From positions 1-22,754 of the forward strand of contig CAJTOM010000040.1 of the NCBI GenBank assembly GCA_910577915.1: DNA of 22,754 nt, in the 5' to 3' direction. The position numbers and the translations under genes were made by a program. This document shows positions 16,205 through 22,754 of the stretch, piece after piece. How positions within the stretch are numbered: the stretch's first letter is position 1; the number at the start of each line of letters is the position of its first letter. The notes beneath the pieces were generated by a model, which saw nothing but the letters and a program-made list of their open reading frames with translations, was not told the DNA's origin and ran no database searches. The stretch is from an uncultured Oscillospiraceae bacterium (lineage in GTDB: Bacteria > Bacillota > Clostridia > Oscillospirales > Oscillospiraceae).

Positions 16205-16238
16205 CTGTGAGGGTCCGGGTTCTCCCGCACCCTCACAG
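16205..16238 (-). promoter_or_regulatory. Stem-loop overlapping a ribosome binding site
   Basis: Arms CTGTGAGGGT and ACCCTCACAG form a 10-bp stem with an inner CGGG/CCCG pair around AGAA, on the minus strand. Its 3' foot includes the first bases of AGGAGG. A possible -10 TAAAAT lies just upstream at 16242-16247, with only a poor -35. It could modulate translation of the 31-codon frame or nagB. Confidence 0.4.
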
Positions 16239-16284
16239 AGAATTTTACCACGTCCGCCTCCCCGGCGCAATGGGGAGTTTTCTT

Positions 16285-16335
16285 AAAAAAACGCCGCAGC
16301 CGCCCCTCCGGAGGGGTTTCCGTCCGCTCTGCGGC
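16285..16335 (-). terminator. Intrinsic terminator of the sialate operon
   Basis: On the minus strand an outer GCCGCAG/CTGCGGC stem encloses the palindrome CCCCTCCGGAGGGG. Seven T residues follow (16285-16291). It lies about 90 nt after the nanA stop codon. A smaller hairpin, GGCGCAC/GTGCGCC, sits directly behind the stop at 16410-16426. Confidence 0.8.
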
Positions 16336-16426
16336 AGAAAAACCCGCAATCCGTCCGGATTCCCAGAATTTTCTTCCCCGCCGGGGGGGAATTTTTTCTC
16401 GCCCTTCCGGGCGCACCGGGTGCGCC

Positions 16427-17335
16427 TCAGCAGTACTTGCCGATGGCCTGGGCGATCATCTCCGCCGCCTGGGCCGCCACGGCGCCGTCGCCCTCGCCCA
16501 GCTCCAGCAGGGGGGCGCGCACGCCGCCCACGTCCGGGCCGCCCTGGAGACGGATGATCTCCTTGATGACCGCGTACATGTTCCCCTGGGCGGAGCACAT
16601 CTTGTAGATGATCCGGCAGCACTCGTTCTGGACCTCCCGGCCCTTGGCCAGCTCGCCGGCATGGAAGCAGCGGAAAATCTCCAAGTACAGCTCCGGCATG
16701 GCGGCGTAGGTCCCGCCGATGCCGCCGCAGGCCCCGGCGGCCAGGCCGGAGAGCAGCTGCTCATCGGGCCCGTTGAACACCAGCGCGCCCTCGTCCCGCC
16801 ACATCTGGATGTCCTGGACGGGCATGGAGGAGTTCTTCACGCCCACGACCCTGGGGTTCTTGAGCATCTCCTGGAGCAGGGGCACGCTCAGGGCCACGCC
16901 CGCCAGCTGGGGGATGTTGTAGATGACGAAGTCCGTGTTGGGGGCCGCGTCGGAGATGTCGTTCCAGTACTTGGCGATGGCCTTGGGGGGCAGGTGGAAG
17001 TAGATGGGGGGGATAGCGGCCACGGCGTCCACCCCCAGGCTCTCGGCGTGGGCAGCCAGCTCCCGGCTGTCGGCGGTGTTGTTGCAGGCCACGTGGGCGA
17101 TGATGGTCATCTTGCCGCCCACCTCCGCCATCACGTGCTCCAGCGCCGCCTTCCGCTCCGCCACGCTCTGGTAGATGCACTCGCCGGAGGAGCCGCCCAC
17201 ATACAGGCCCTTCACGCCCTTGTCCAGCAGATACCTGGCCAGCGCCCGGGAGGCCTCGCCGCTCACCTGTCCGGCCTTGTCATAGCATGCGTAAAACGCG
17301 GGGAAAATCCCCTGATACTTTGAAAAATCTTTCAT
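16427..17335 (-). CDS. nanA: N-acetylneuraminate lyase (DHDPS superfamily)
   Basis: This cytosolic aldolase cleaves N-acetylneuraminate to N-acetylmannosamine and pyruvate. It has 302 residues in a (beta/alpha)8 barrel. Family marks are GGSSGE (47-52) for carboxylate binding, YNIP with Tyr139, the Schiff-base Lys167 in VVGVKNSS, and GPDEQLLSGLAAGACGGIGG. YNIP and GVKNSS fit the neuraminate lyase branch rather than dihydrodipicolinate synthase, and the operon supports this. It is the last gene of the operon, 16 nt after the YhcH-like gene. The next enzymes (NanK and NanE) are not in the window. Confidence 0.9.
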   Translation of the reverse strand: MKDFSKYQGIFPAFYACYDKAGQVSGEASRALARYLLDKGVKGLYVGGSSGECIYQSVAERKAALEHVMAEVGGKMTIIAHVACNNTADSRELAAHAESLGVDAVAAIPPIYFHLPPKAIAKYWNDISDAAPNTDFVIYNIPQLAGVALSVPLLQEMLKNPRVVGVKNSSMPVQDIQMWRDEGALVFNGPDEQLLSGLAAGACGGIGGTYAAMPELYLEIFRCFHAGELAKGREVQNECCRIIYKMCSAQGNMYAVIKEIIRLQGGPDVGGVRAPLLELGEGDGAVAAQAAEMIAQAIGKYC

Positions 17336-17351
17336 ACATTCTCCCTTGGTC

Positions 17352-17804
17352 TCAATGGATTTTTACCTTGAATACGGCCTTGGCGACCTCCTGGGGCCCG
17401 TCCACCTGGGTTTTGATCCGGTGGGCGTCCCCGGGGAAAACCACCAAAAAGTCCCCGGGCGAGAGCACCAGCTTGTAGTGCCCCTCCCCCCGGTAGGCGT
17501 AGAAATCGTTCTCCTCCACCCGGTTGAACTCCGTCAGGCACTCCGGGGGGGCAATCTCCACCCGCTCGCTGCCCCGGAGCATCAGGTGGATGTCCAGGTA
17601 CTTCCGGTGGGCCTCGAAGAAGGTCTCCTCCTCCGGCAGCGTCTGGTAGGTAAAGCGGGTGGCGTACACCTCGCCGCCCTTGATCTCCACCCGCTCGCTG
17701 CCCACGGAGGCCAGAAACTCCTCCGTGAGCCGCTCCAGGGCCAGATCCAGATTGGGGTGGATGCCCCGGTAGTCCAGGGCGTCTTTGTTCTTGGCGTAGA
17801 TCAT
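17352..17804 (-). CDS. YhcH/YjgK/YiaL family protein (NanQ-like anomerase)
   Basis: This 150-residue cupin-like protein belongs to the YhcH/TabA family, found in many sialate operons. Some members (NanQ) speed the opening or anomerisation of sialic acid, so the same role is likely here. Visible parts are the AHRKYLDIHLML strand (read as EAHRKYLDIHLMLRG), which carries metal-binding His, Glu and Asp residues, and the later PGDFLVVFPGDAHRIK segment with a further His. The start is 4 nt after the permease stop, and the nanA start is 16 nt beyond its stop, so all are cotranscribed. Confidence 0.9.
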   Translation of the reverse strand: MIYAKNKDALDYRGIHPNLDLALERLTEEFLASVGSERVEIKGGEVYATRFTYQTLPEEETFFEAHRKYLDIHLMLRGSERVEIAPPECLTEFNRVEENDFYAYRGEGHYKLVLSPGDFLVVFPGDAHRIKTQVDGPQEVAKAVFKVKIH

Positions 17805-17808
17805 GGCC

Positions 17809-18693
17809 TTACCCCTTTACCGCGCCCATGGTGATGCCCTGGGTGAAGTACTTCTGGAAGAGGAGGAACACGGCGATGATGGGGAGGGCCGCCAGAGCCG
17901 CGCCCGCCATCAGCAGGCCCATATCCACGCTGGTCTCCGCCTGGAGGGTGGCAATACCCAGGGGCATGGTGAAGTTTTGGCCGCTGGGCAGCATGACCAG
18001 CTGCATGAAGTAGTCGTTCCAGCAGTTGATGAAGGTGAAGATGGCCAGAGCACCGATGCCCGGCTTCACCATGGGCAGCACCACGGTAACAAAGGTCTTG
18101 GCCTCGCTGGCCCCGTCAATGCGGGTGGCCTCCAGAATCTCTCCGGGGATGCTCTCGGAGAACTGCTTCATCAAAAATACGCCGAAGGGCCAGCCCACGG
18201 TAGGGAAGATCACGGCCCAGAGGCTGTCGTACAGCTTCAAGGCGGCCATCTCCTTGAGCAGGGGGATCAGGATGACCTGCTTGGGCAGGGCCATGGCGCA
18301 CACGATCAGGGAGAACAGGATGGCCCGGCCCACAAAGCGCTTCTTGGCCAGGGCGTAGCCCGCCATGGCGGCGGTGAGGCAGGTGAGGAGCATGGAGGCC
18401 ACGGACATAAACACCGTGTTGATCAGCCACCGGAAGGCCGCCGGGGCGGTGGGTCCTTCAATGCCGAAGATGGAAAACAGGGGAGCGGTGCGCTTGTTGA
18501 ACAGGTTCTCAAAGTTCTTGCTCACCCACTCCGTGGGCCACAGGACGGGCTCCTGGGCGTAGATGTCCGCCGCCGGTTTGAAGGCGCCGGTGATAATCCA
18601 GTACAGGGGGAAGAGGAACAGGATGGCCAGGATGACCAGAATGATCATGGACACGATTTTATAGGCGCGGCTGCGCGGATTCTCAATTTTCAT
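17809..18693 (-). CDS. Carbohydrate (sialate) ABC transporter permease, MalG type
   Basis: This 294-residue membrane permease of the CUT1 class has six hydrophobic segments, the first at about residues 12-36. The coupling loop LEATRIDGASEAKTFVTVVLP carries the EAA-x3-G consensus. The ending ITQGITMGAVKG is typical of MalG-type proteins. It follows the first permease by 12 nt and precedes the YhcH-like gene by 4 nt. Together with the lipoprotein it forms a sialate importer resembling the streptococcal SatABC type. The operon has no ATPase gene. Confidence 0.93.
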   Translation of the reverse strand: MKIENPRSRAYKIVSMIILVILAILFLFPLYWIITGAFKPAADIYAQEPVLWPTEWVSKNFENLFNKRTAPLFSIFGIEGPTAPAAFRWLINTVFMSVASMLLTCLTAAMAGYALAKKRFVGRAILFSLIVCAMALPKQVILIPLLKEMAALKLYDSLWAVIFPTVGWPFGVFLMKQFSESIPGEILEATRIDGASEAKTFVTVVLPMVKPGIGALAIFTFINCWNDYFMQLVMLPSGQNFTMPLGIATLQAETSVDMGLLMAGAALAALPIIAVFLLFQKYFTQGITMGAVKG

Positions 18694-18705
18694 ATCTGCA
18701 CCCCC

Positions 18706-19629
18706 TTACTTTTCTTTCGCCAGCTTGAACTGCAACGCGGACAGGGCCCCGATGAAGATGGCCAGCACCACGCCCATGGCGTTGGCGTAGCCGAAGTGGC
18801 CGGCCTGCTCGGTGAGCTTGAACGCGGTGTAGTAGATGTAGTACATCACCGTATCCGTGGCGTGGTTGGGTCCGCCCTGGGTCAGCAGCTGGATCAGGGC
18901 GAAGCACTGGAAGGAGTTGATGGTGGTGATCACCAGGATGTACAGGGTGGTGGGCATCATCTGGGCCCACTTGATCTTCCAGAACACCTGGAGATCGGTG
19001 GCGCCGTCCACCTGGGCGGCCTCCACCAGGGTCTGGTCCACGTTGCCCAGAGCGGAGACGTACAGCACGATGGGCTGGCCCACGGAGGTGGTGAACAGGA
19101 TGACGATGATGCACCACAGGGCCGTCTTCGGATCGCCCAGCCAGTTGATGCCCTTCTCCAGGATGCCCGTGCTCGTCAGGGCGGAGTTAAGGATGCCGGT
19201 GTAATTGTCGTACATCCACTTCCACACCACGGTGACCGCCACGGAGCCTGTGACCACGGGCAGGTAGAAGATGCAGCGGAAGGCGGACAGAATGGGCCCC
19301 TTCAGCTTGTAGATGGCCGAGGACACCCACAGGGAGAAGGCGCACACCGCCGGCACGCTGACGAGGACGATGACGAAGGTGTTGACCAGGCCCTTCAAAA
19401 AGACCTTGTCATTGGCCAGATCCGCGAAGTTCTTCAGGCCGATGAAGCCGCCGAACAGACCGGGATCGTGCATATTGGTGTTGGTCAGGCTGGTGATGAT
19501 GCAGATGAACATAGGGATGATGACAAACCCCAGAAAGAACACCAGGCTGGGCAGCATGAACACATAGCCCGCGATGTTCTCCCGCCGCTGCAGGGCGCGG
19601 CTCATTTTGCTTTGCGTCTGTTTTGCCAA
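18706..19629 (-). CDS. Carbohydrate (sialate) ABC transporter permease, MalF type
   Basis: This is the partner permease, with about 307 residues and six hydrophobic segments, the first beginning near IAGYVFMLPSLVFFLGFV. Its coupling loop is VEAAQVDGATDLQVFWKIKWP-like (read as KIKWAQMMP). The start is uncertain. A GTG at 19638 would leave essentially no spacing from GGAG (19638-19641). A TTG at 19629 has GAGGAG with 8-nt spacing and is preferred. ATG at 19605 has no binding site. It is separated from the binding-protein gene by 235 nt that hold an attenuator-like terminator and an AT-rich hairpin. Confidence 0.9.
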   Translation of the reverse strand: MAKQTQSKMSRALQRRENIAGYVFMLPSLVFFLGFVIIPMFICIITSLTNTNMHDPGLFGGFIGLKNFADLANDKVFLKGLVNTFVIVLVSVPAVCAFSLWVSSAIYKLKGPILSAFRCIFYLPVVTGSVAVTVVWKWMYDNYTGILNSALTSTGILEKGINWLGDPKTALWCIIVILFTTSVGQPIVLYVSALGNVDQTLVEAAQVDGATDLQVFWKIKWAQMMPTTLYILVITTINSFQCFALIQLLTQGGPNHATDTVMYYIYYTAFKLTEQAGHFGYANAMGVVLAIFIGALSALQFKLAKEK

Positions 19630-19652
19630 ATTCAGCACTCCTCTCTTCTCTC

Positions 19653-19679
19653 ATCCTTTTTTCTTGAAAGAAAAAGGAT
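19653..19679. other. AT-rich hairpin before the permease ribosome binding site
   Basis: An 11-bp stem (ATCC plus a T-run against an A-run plus GGAT, with one bulged T) and a 4-nt loop lie 12 nt upstream of the permease binding site. Its composition differs from its surroundings. It may be an mRNA processing or stabilising element, or a small dispersed hairpin repeat. Confidence 0.4.
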
Positions 19680-19780
19680 CAAAAAGAACTTTTACCGGAA
19701 GAGGATACCCATTGCGGCTCCAGAATTTCTGCACGGTGACGCCAGGTCTCCTCTCAATTGGGAATCATACTCCATTGCAG

Positions 19781-19822
19781 AAAAACGCGCCCTCTCACCG
19801 CGCATTGCGGTGAGAGGGCGCG
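19781..19822 (-). terminator. Attenuating terminator after the sialate binding-protein gene
   Basis: Perfect 16-bp arms CGCGCCCTCTCACCGC and GCGGTGAGAGGGCGCG with a 5-nt loop are followed on the minus strand by TTTTT. It lies between the binding-protein stop and the permease start, so it should reduce permease transcription. Confidence 0.85.
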
Positions 19823-19864
19823 CAAACCCTTATTGGTCAAAGATTACGCGGCTCTGGTATAGGA

Positions 19865-21253
19865 TCAGCCCGCAGCGGCGGCGTTGGCCTCGGCGGCGCC
19901 GGCGGCCACGGCAGCGGCCACGTCGTCACCGGTACCCACGGCCTGGAGCATGTTCCACCAAGCGGTACGGGCGGCGGCCCAGCCGGTGGTAACCTGGTAG
20001 TAGTCGCCCAGGTAGGGCATCAGCTTGGTGTACTCCGCCATGATGGGCTCGTCGGCCCAGATGTTGGAGAGATCGGTACCCTCGGCGGTAGTGCGGACGG
20101 CGAAGTAGGAGGCGGCCTTGACGGCGTCCACGGTGTGCTCGCTGTCGCACATGAACTTGATGAACTGCTTGGCGGCCTCAATGCGGGCCTCGTCGCCGTT
20201 ATCGAAGATGCCGAAGCCCCAGGTGCCGCCCTGCAGCTTGGAGCTGCCGTCCTCGGAGGGGAAGCTCATGAAGGCGATGTCGTCGCCGGTGACGGTCTTC
20301 TCAGCGCCGGTGCCGGCGCCGTTGGGATCCATCTGCTGGGCAATGTTCCAGCAGAAGGCCATCTTCAGAGCGCCCTGGTAGAACTTGGCGATCTCGTCGC
20401 CGCCGGCCAGGGAGGCGTCGAACTCAATGCCGTCCATGGCCTTGAGCTGCTCAAGAGCCTTGACGTTCAGGGGATCGTCCCAGGTGTAGGCGGTGTGCTC
20501 GGCATTGGTGAAGGTGCCGCCGTAGAGGTTGTTGACGAGGGCGCGGGTGCCCTGGTCGCCGCCCTGGCCGGCGCAGAAGACAGCGCCCACGGTCTGGCCA
20601 TACTTGGCGTACAGCGCCTCAACGGCCTTGATGAAGTCATCGGTGGTCCAGGTGTGGGTATCCAGATCCAGGTACTGATCAGCGCCCGCCTCCTTGAAGG
20701 CGTTGAGGTTGACGGCCATGCAGTGGGCGGTCATGACCAGAGGATACTCATAAATCGCGCCGTTGGTGTGGGTGCAGGACTTCATGACGCCCTCGTTCAC
20801 GGCGTTGATCTCGGCCATGTCGGTGTCGTCAAACATGTCGCTCAGATCCACCATGTGGCCGTTGGCGCCCCAGTTGGCGACCAGGCGCTCGGGACCTTCC
20901 ATGATCAGGTCGGGCGCGCCGCCGGCGGTCAGGGCGGTGTTGACCTTGTCGTCGCCGTCGGCGTAGGCCAGGTAATCCACCTTGACGGCGATGCCGGTCT
21001 CGGCGGTGAAGGCGTCGGTCAGGGCCTTGACGGTGGCCTCATCGCCCCACTTGCCGATGGGATAGGTCCACAGGGTGATCTCGCTGGCCCCGGTGGGAGC
21101 CGGCGCGGGCTCAGGGGTCTGGGTGTTGTCCTCCTGCTTGGGGGGCTCGGTGTTCTGGTTGTTATTGCCCTTCTGGTTGCCGTTGCCTCCGCAGGCAACC
21201 AGAGCCATGACCATGGTCATGGCCAGCAGCAGTGCAAGTAACTTCTTCTTCAT
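19865..21253 (-). CDS. Sialic acid-type ABC substrate-binding lipoprotein
   Basis: This 462-residue extracellular binding protein belongs to family 1 (CUT1). The signal peptide ends at lipobox LVAC with C21. An Asn/Gln/Pro/Glu-rich linker (about residues 22-57) follows, then the two-lobe sugar-binding fold beginning EITLWTYPIGKW, with TALTAGGAPDLIMEGPERL and KMAFCWNIAQQM. The tail after about residue 445 is alanine-rich. Sialate as ligand is inferred from cotranscription with neuraminate lyase and the YhcH-like gene, not from binding residues. AAGGAGGACGCTAC precedes the ATG, and a near-consensus promoter lies upstream. It is the first gene of the operon. Confidence 0.93.
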   Translation of the reverse strand: MKKKLLALLLAMTMVMALVACGGNGNQKGNNNQNTEPPKQEDNTQTPEPAPAPTGASEITLWTYPIGKWGDEATVKALTDAFTAETGIAVKVDYLAYADGDDKVNTALTAGGAPDLIMEGPERLVANWGANGHMVDLSDMFDDTDMAEINAVNEGVMKSCTHTNGAIYEYPLVMTAHCMAVNLNAFKEAGADQYLDLDTHTWTTDDFIKAVEALYAKYGQTVGAVFCAGQGGDQGTRALVNNLYGGTFTNAEHTAYTWDDPLNVKALEQLKAMDGIEFDASLAGGDEIAKFYQGALKMAFCWNIAQQMDPNGAGTGAEKTVTGDDIAFMSFPSEDGSSKLQGGTWGFGIFDNGDEARIEAAKQFIKFMCDSEHTVDAVKAASYFAVRTTAEGTDLSNIWADEPIMAEYTKLMPYLGDYYQVTTGWAAARTAWWNMLQAVGTGDDVAAAVAAGAAEANAAAAG

Positions 21254-21311
21254 GTAGCGTCCTCCTTAAAAATACAAAAAGTGACTGACATTATGAGGTG
21301 ATGCTGGTTAA

Positions 21312-21340
21312 ATTGTATAAGACTTGGGCAGATTTGTCAA
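21312..21340 (-). promoter_or_regulatory. Sigma-A promoter of the sialate operon
   Basis: On the minus strand TTGACA and TACAAT are separated by 17 bp. The leader is about 50 nt. An inverted-repeat half-site begins 4 bp upstream of the -35 element. Confidence 0.82.
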
Positions 21341-21343
21341 TAG

Positions 21344-21406
21344 AAATCGAAAGAATTTGCGGCAAGTCTGGATTTTCAGGGGATTGCACAAAAATTATTT
21401 CGATTT
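21344..21406. promoter_or_regulatory. Inverted repeat between divergent sialate and esterase promoters
   Basis: AAATCGAAAGAATT (21344-21357) and AATTATTTCGATTT (21393-21406) are inverted copies matching at 13 of 14 positions, with centres 49 bp apart. The first abuts the sialate promoter. This looks like paired operator half-sites for a looping or cooperative regulator, perhaps a NanR/RpiR-type protein. No regulator gene is in the window. Confidence 0.45.
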
Positions 21407-21454
21407 TTAGGCATTTTGAACCCACCTCCCATGGAAAAAACGGCTCTTCCCATC

Positions 21455-21482
21455 TTGACAAGCAAAAAATTCCTGTTACTCT
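21455..21482 (+). promoter_or_regulatory. Possible promoter of the SGNH esterase gene
   Basis: A perfect TTGACA is followed after 16 bp by TACTCT, a poor -10 element. Expression may need an activator. Confidence 0.45.
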
Positions 21483-21528
21483 AAAAAGAAAGCATACGCC
21501 ACCTGCGTGAGAGTAAGGAGATTTGTAT

Positions 21529-22179
21529 ATGAAAAAGCACATTCTCTGCCTGGGCGACTCCAACACCCACGGCTACTGCGCGGATCCCGCCGACTGCGCC
21601 GACGGCGGCATCCGCTTCAACGAAGACGAGCGCTGGACCTGCCTGCTGCAGAAGGCCTTGGGGGAGGGCGTTCTGGTGACGGAGGAGGGGCTCTCGGGCC
21701 GCACCACGGTCTTTCAGGACCCGCTCCACGAATCCATGGACGCCCTGGGCGTGCTGTACGCTCTGCTTAAAAGCCACGAGTTTTTGGATCTGCTGATCAT
21801 CATGCTGGGCACCAACGACACCAAGGAGCGCCTGGGGGCCAACGCCTCCTGCATCGGCATCGGCATGGAGCGTCTGGTCCGCAAGGCCCGGAGCGTGGAC
21901 TGCTGGGGGACGCGGGAGCCCAACATTCTCATTGTCTGCCCACCCCCCATTCTGCCGGAGATGGAGCTGGCGGAGTGCGGCCTGCCCATGGGCCGGGGCT
22001 GCATTGAAAAATCCCTGGAACTCCCCAAGTATTACCAGAAAGCGGCGCAGCTCACCGGGGCTCATTTCATGGACGCCGCCGGCTGCGAGTTCAACCGGCT
22101 GGACGGCATGCACCTGACCCGCCGGGGCCACGCCCAGCTGGCCCAGCGCCTGGCGGAGGCGGTGCCGGGTCTTCTGTAA
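21529..22179 (+). CDS. SGNH/GDSL esterase, MsAct-like; candidate sialate O-acetylesterase
   Basis: This 216-residue SGNH hydrolase has no signal peptide. Block I GDSNTHG carries nucleophile Ser11, EEGLSGRTT carries Gly54, GTND carries Asn96, and DGMH carries Asp192 and His195. The WTCLLQKAL, IIMLGTNDTKE and VCPPP segments resemble the acyltransferase/arylesterase group represented by Mycobacterium smegmatis MsAct. The start is ATG at 21529, because AAGGAG lies 8 nt upstream; a TTG two codons earlier is too close. It is transcribed divergently from the sialate operon across a shared regulatory region, so removal of O-acetyl groups from imported sialate is a reasonable inference. Other ester substrates are possible. 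Confidence 0.88.
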   Translation: MKKHILCLGDSNTHGYCADPADCADGGIRFNEDERWTCLLQKALGEGVLVTEEGLSGRTTVFQDPLHESMDALGVLYALLKSHEFLDLLIIMLGTNDTKERLGANASCIGIGMERLVRKARSVDCWGTREPNILIVCPPPILPEMELAECGLPMGRGCIEKSLELPKYYQKAAQLTGAHFMDAAGCEFNRLDGMHLTRRGHAQLAQRLAEAVPGLL

Positions 22180-22207
22180 GGCCACCGGAGCGGCATGCGC
22201 GGTATGT

Positions 22208-22255
22208 AAAAAGCGGCCCGCAGACATCCCCTGTGAGATGTCCGCGGGCCGTTTT
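22208..22255. terminator. Bidirectional terminator between esterase and 91-residue gene
   Basis: Arms CGGCCCGC-A-GACATC and GATGTC-C-GCGGGCCG (one mismatch) flank an 8-nt loop. TTTT follows on the plus strand and AAAAA precedes it, giving TTTTT on the minus strand. Confidence 0.88.
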
Positions 22256-22267
22256 CGGCGAAACTGG

Positions 22268-22543
22268 CTACATCGCCCACAGCAGAAGTCCGGCGGCCAG
22301 GGCGGCGGCGGCCGCGCCCGCCAGCAGCCAGCACCAGCCGGGGAGCCTGCGCCACAGTCCGGGGCGGGTTCCCTGGCTGGCGGCGTAGCCCTTGGCCACC
22401 CGGCAGGCCTCCCCCAAAATCTGCTGAGGGGTAACGCCGTCCTGGGAGAAGGCGTCGTTTCTCACAATAAAAATTGCCTGTTCAAACAGCTTCGGATCGG
22501 GGGAATCCACCACAATCACACGGCGGGAGGTTCCTTTCACCAT
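22268..22543 (-). CDS. Small C-terminally membrane-anchored hypothetical protein
   Basis: This 91-residue protein has a cytosolic N-terminal part (SRRVIVVDSPDPKLFEQAIF and a helix containing GVTPQQILGEACRVA) and one C-terminal membrane segment (about residues 69-90). I recall similar short proteins as unnamed hypotheticals in Oscillospiraceae, but I cannot assign a function. AAAGGAGCGGTGTTCG precedes the ATG. It is monocistronic in this view and converges on the esterase gene. About 95 nt of upstream DNA separate it from the right repeat copy; this holds a CTCCC/GGGAG hairpin and no clear promoter. Confidence 0.75.
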   Translation of the reverse strand: MVKGTSRRVIVVDSPDPKLFEQAIFIVRNDAFSQDGVTPQQILGEACRVAKGYAASQGTRPGLWRRLPGWCWLLAGAAAAALAAGLLLWAM

Positions 22544-22636
22544 CGAACACCGCTCCTTTCATTCCCGGTTGTTCTCCCAGTATCTCCCTCCGGGGGGGAG
22601 AATATACCAGGGAGGGGAAATTTTTGGAGTGGGGGT

Positions 22637-22742
22637 GCGGCGCGCCCTCCGGGCGCGAGGGGGGCTGGGTTGCAGCCCTACAGCCCCGGGGCCTACGCGG
22701 CCCCGGACCCTGCGGTCCGCTTTTGGACGCCCAAAAGCGGAC
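22637..22742 (-). repeat. Dispersed four-hairpin repeat, right copy (inverted)
   Basis: Read on the minus strand, it has the same order as the left copy. Hairpin A is at 22715-22742, with 12-bp arms GTCCGCTTTTGG and CCAAAAGCGGAC. Hairpin B has arms GGGGCC and GGCCCC around the same loop GCGTA. C has arms GGGCTG and CAGCCC. D is identical to that of the left copy. The stem of A has different bases from the left copy but is still fully paired. Confidence 0.85.
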
Positions 22743-22754
22743 GGAAAAACCGCT

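Noticed and set aside
16336..16426. A reading frame at 16096-16416 through the nanA terminator region
   Set aside because: The upper two thirds cross the terminator and a T-tract, and have no ribosome binding site. Only the last 31 codons have translation signals.

Overview
The window is GC-rich chromosomal DNA from a Gram-positive, low-copy-repeat genome. Codon use, strong AGGAGG ribosome binding sites, lipoprotein signals and the gene families (GdpP, YhcH, DUF523, DUF2500, CUT1 sialate transporter) point to a gut Clostridia, most likely Oscillospiraceae of the Flavonifractor/Lawsonibacter/Intestinimonas type. This placement is inference from gene content. No tRNA, rRNA, CRISPR array, transposase or phage gene was seen.

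Layout. (1) 1-126: a dispersed repeat made of four consecutive hairpins. A second, inverted copy closes the window at about 22637-22742. (2) 127-2623 (minus): gdpP then rplI. (3) 2844-3527 (plus): an AT-rich orphan membrane-anchored protein with its own promoter. (4) 3810-5120 (plus): a cytoplasmic GH13 alpha-glucan hydrolase with promoter and double terminator. (5) 5287-7301 (minus): DUF1624-type acyltransferase, Nudix hydrolase, DUF523 and DUF2500 genes behind one promoter, with a 13-codon leader peptide. (6) 7437-10477 (minus): a cysteine-rich zinc-ribbon-like protein, a CDF exporter with manganese-type metal residues, thioredoxin reductase and a 72-residue orphan. (7) 10740-12569 (plus): typA/bipA. 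(8) 12876-15231 (plus): a polar amino acid ABC transporter (binding protein, permease, ATPase). (9) 15297-21253 (minus): nagB, then a separately transcribed sialic acid operon (binding protein, two permeases, YhcH/NanQ-like protein, N-acetylneuraminate lyase). (10) 21529-22179 (plus): a divergent SGNH esterase; then a 91-residue orphan (minus) and the second repeat.

How the genes work together. The sialate operon imports and cleaves N-acetylneuraminate to ManNAc and pyruvate, and NagB closes the pathway by turning glucosamine-6-phosphate into fructose-6-phosphate. The kinase, epimerase and deacetylase steps, and the transporter ATPase, are not in this window. The divergent esterase is a reasonable candidate for removing O-acetyl groups from sialic acid. 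The amino acid transporter and the sialate transporter share one design: the binding-protein gene is followed by an intrinsic terminator before the permease gene, which would make the binding protein in excess.

The two most unusual observations are the amino acid binding protein at 12876-13679, whose C-terminal segment (about 53 residues) sits directly after the lipoprotein signal, a natural circular permutation of the family-3 binding-protein fold; and the four-hairpin repeat at both ends, whose two copies differ by compensatory changes that keep the stems paired.
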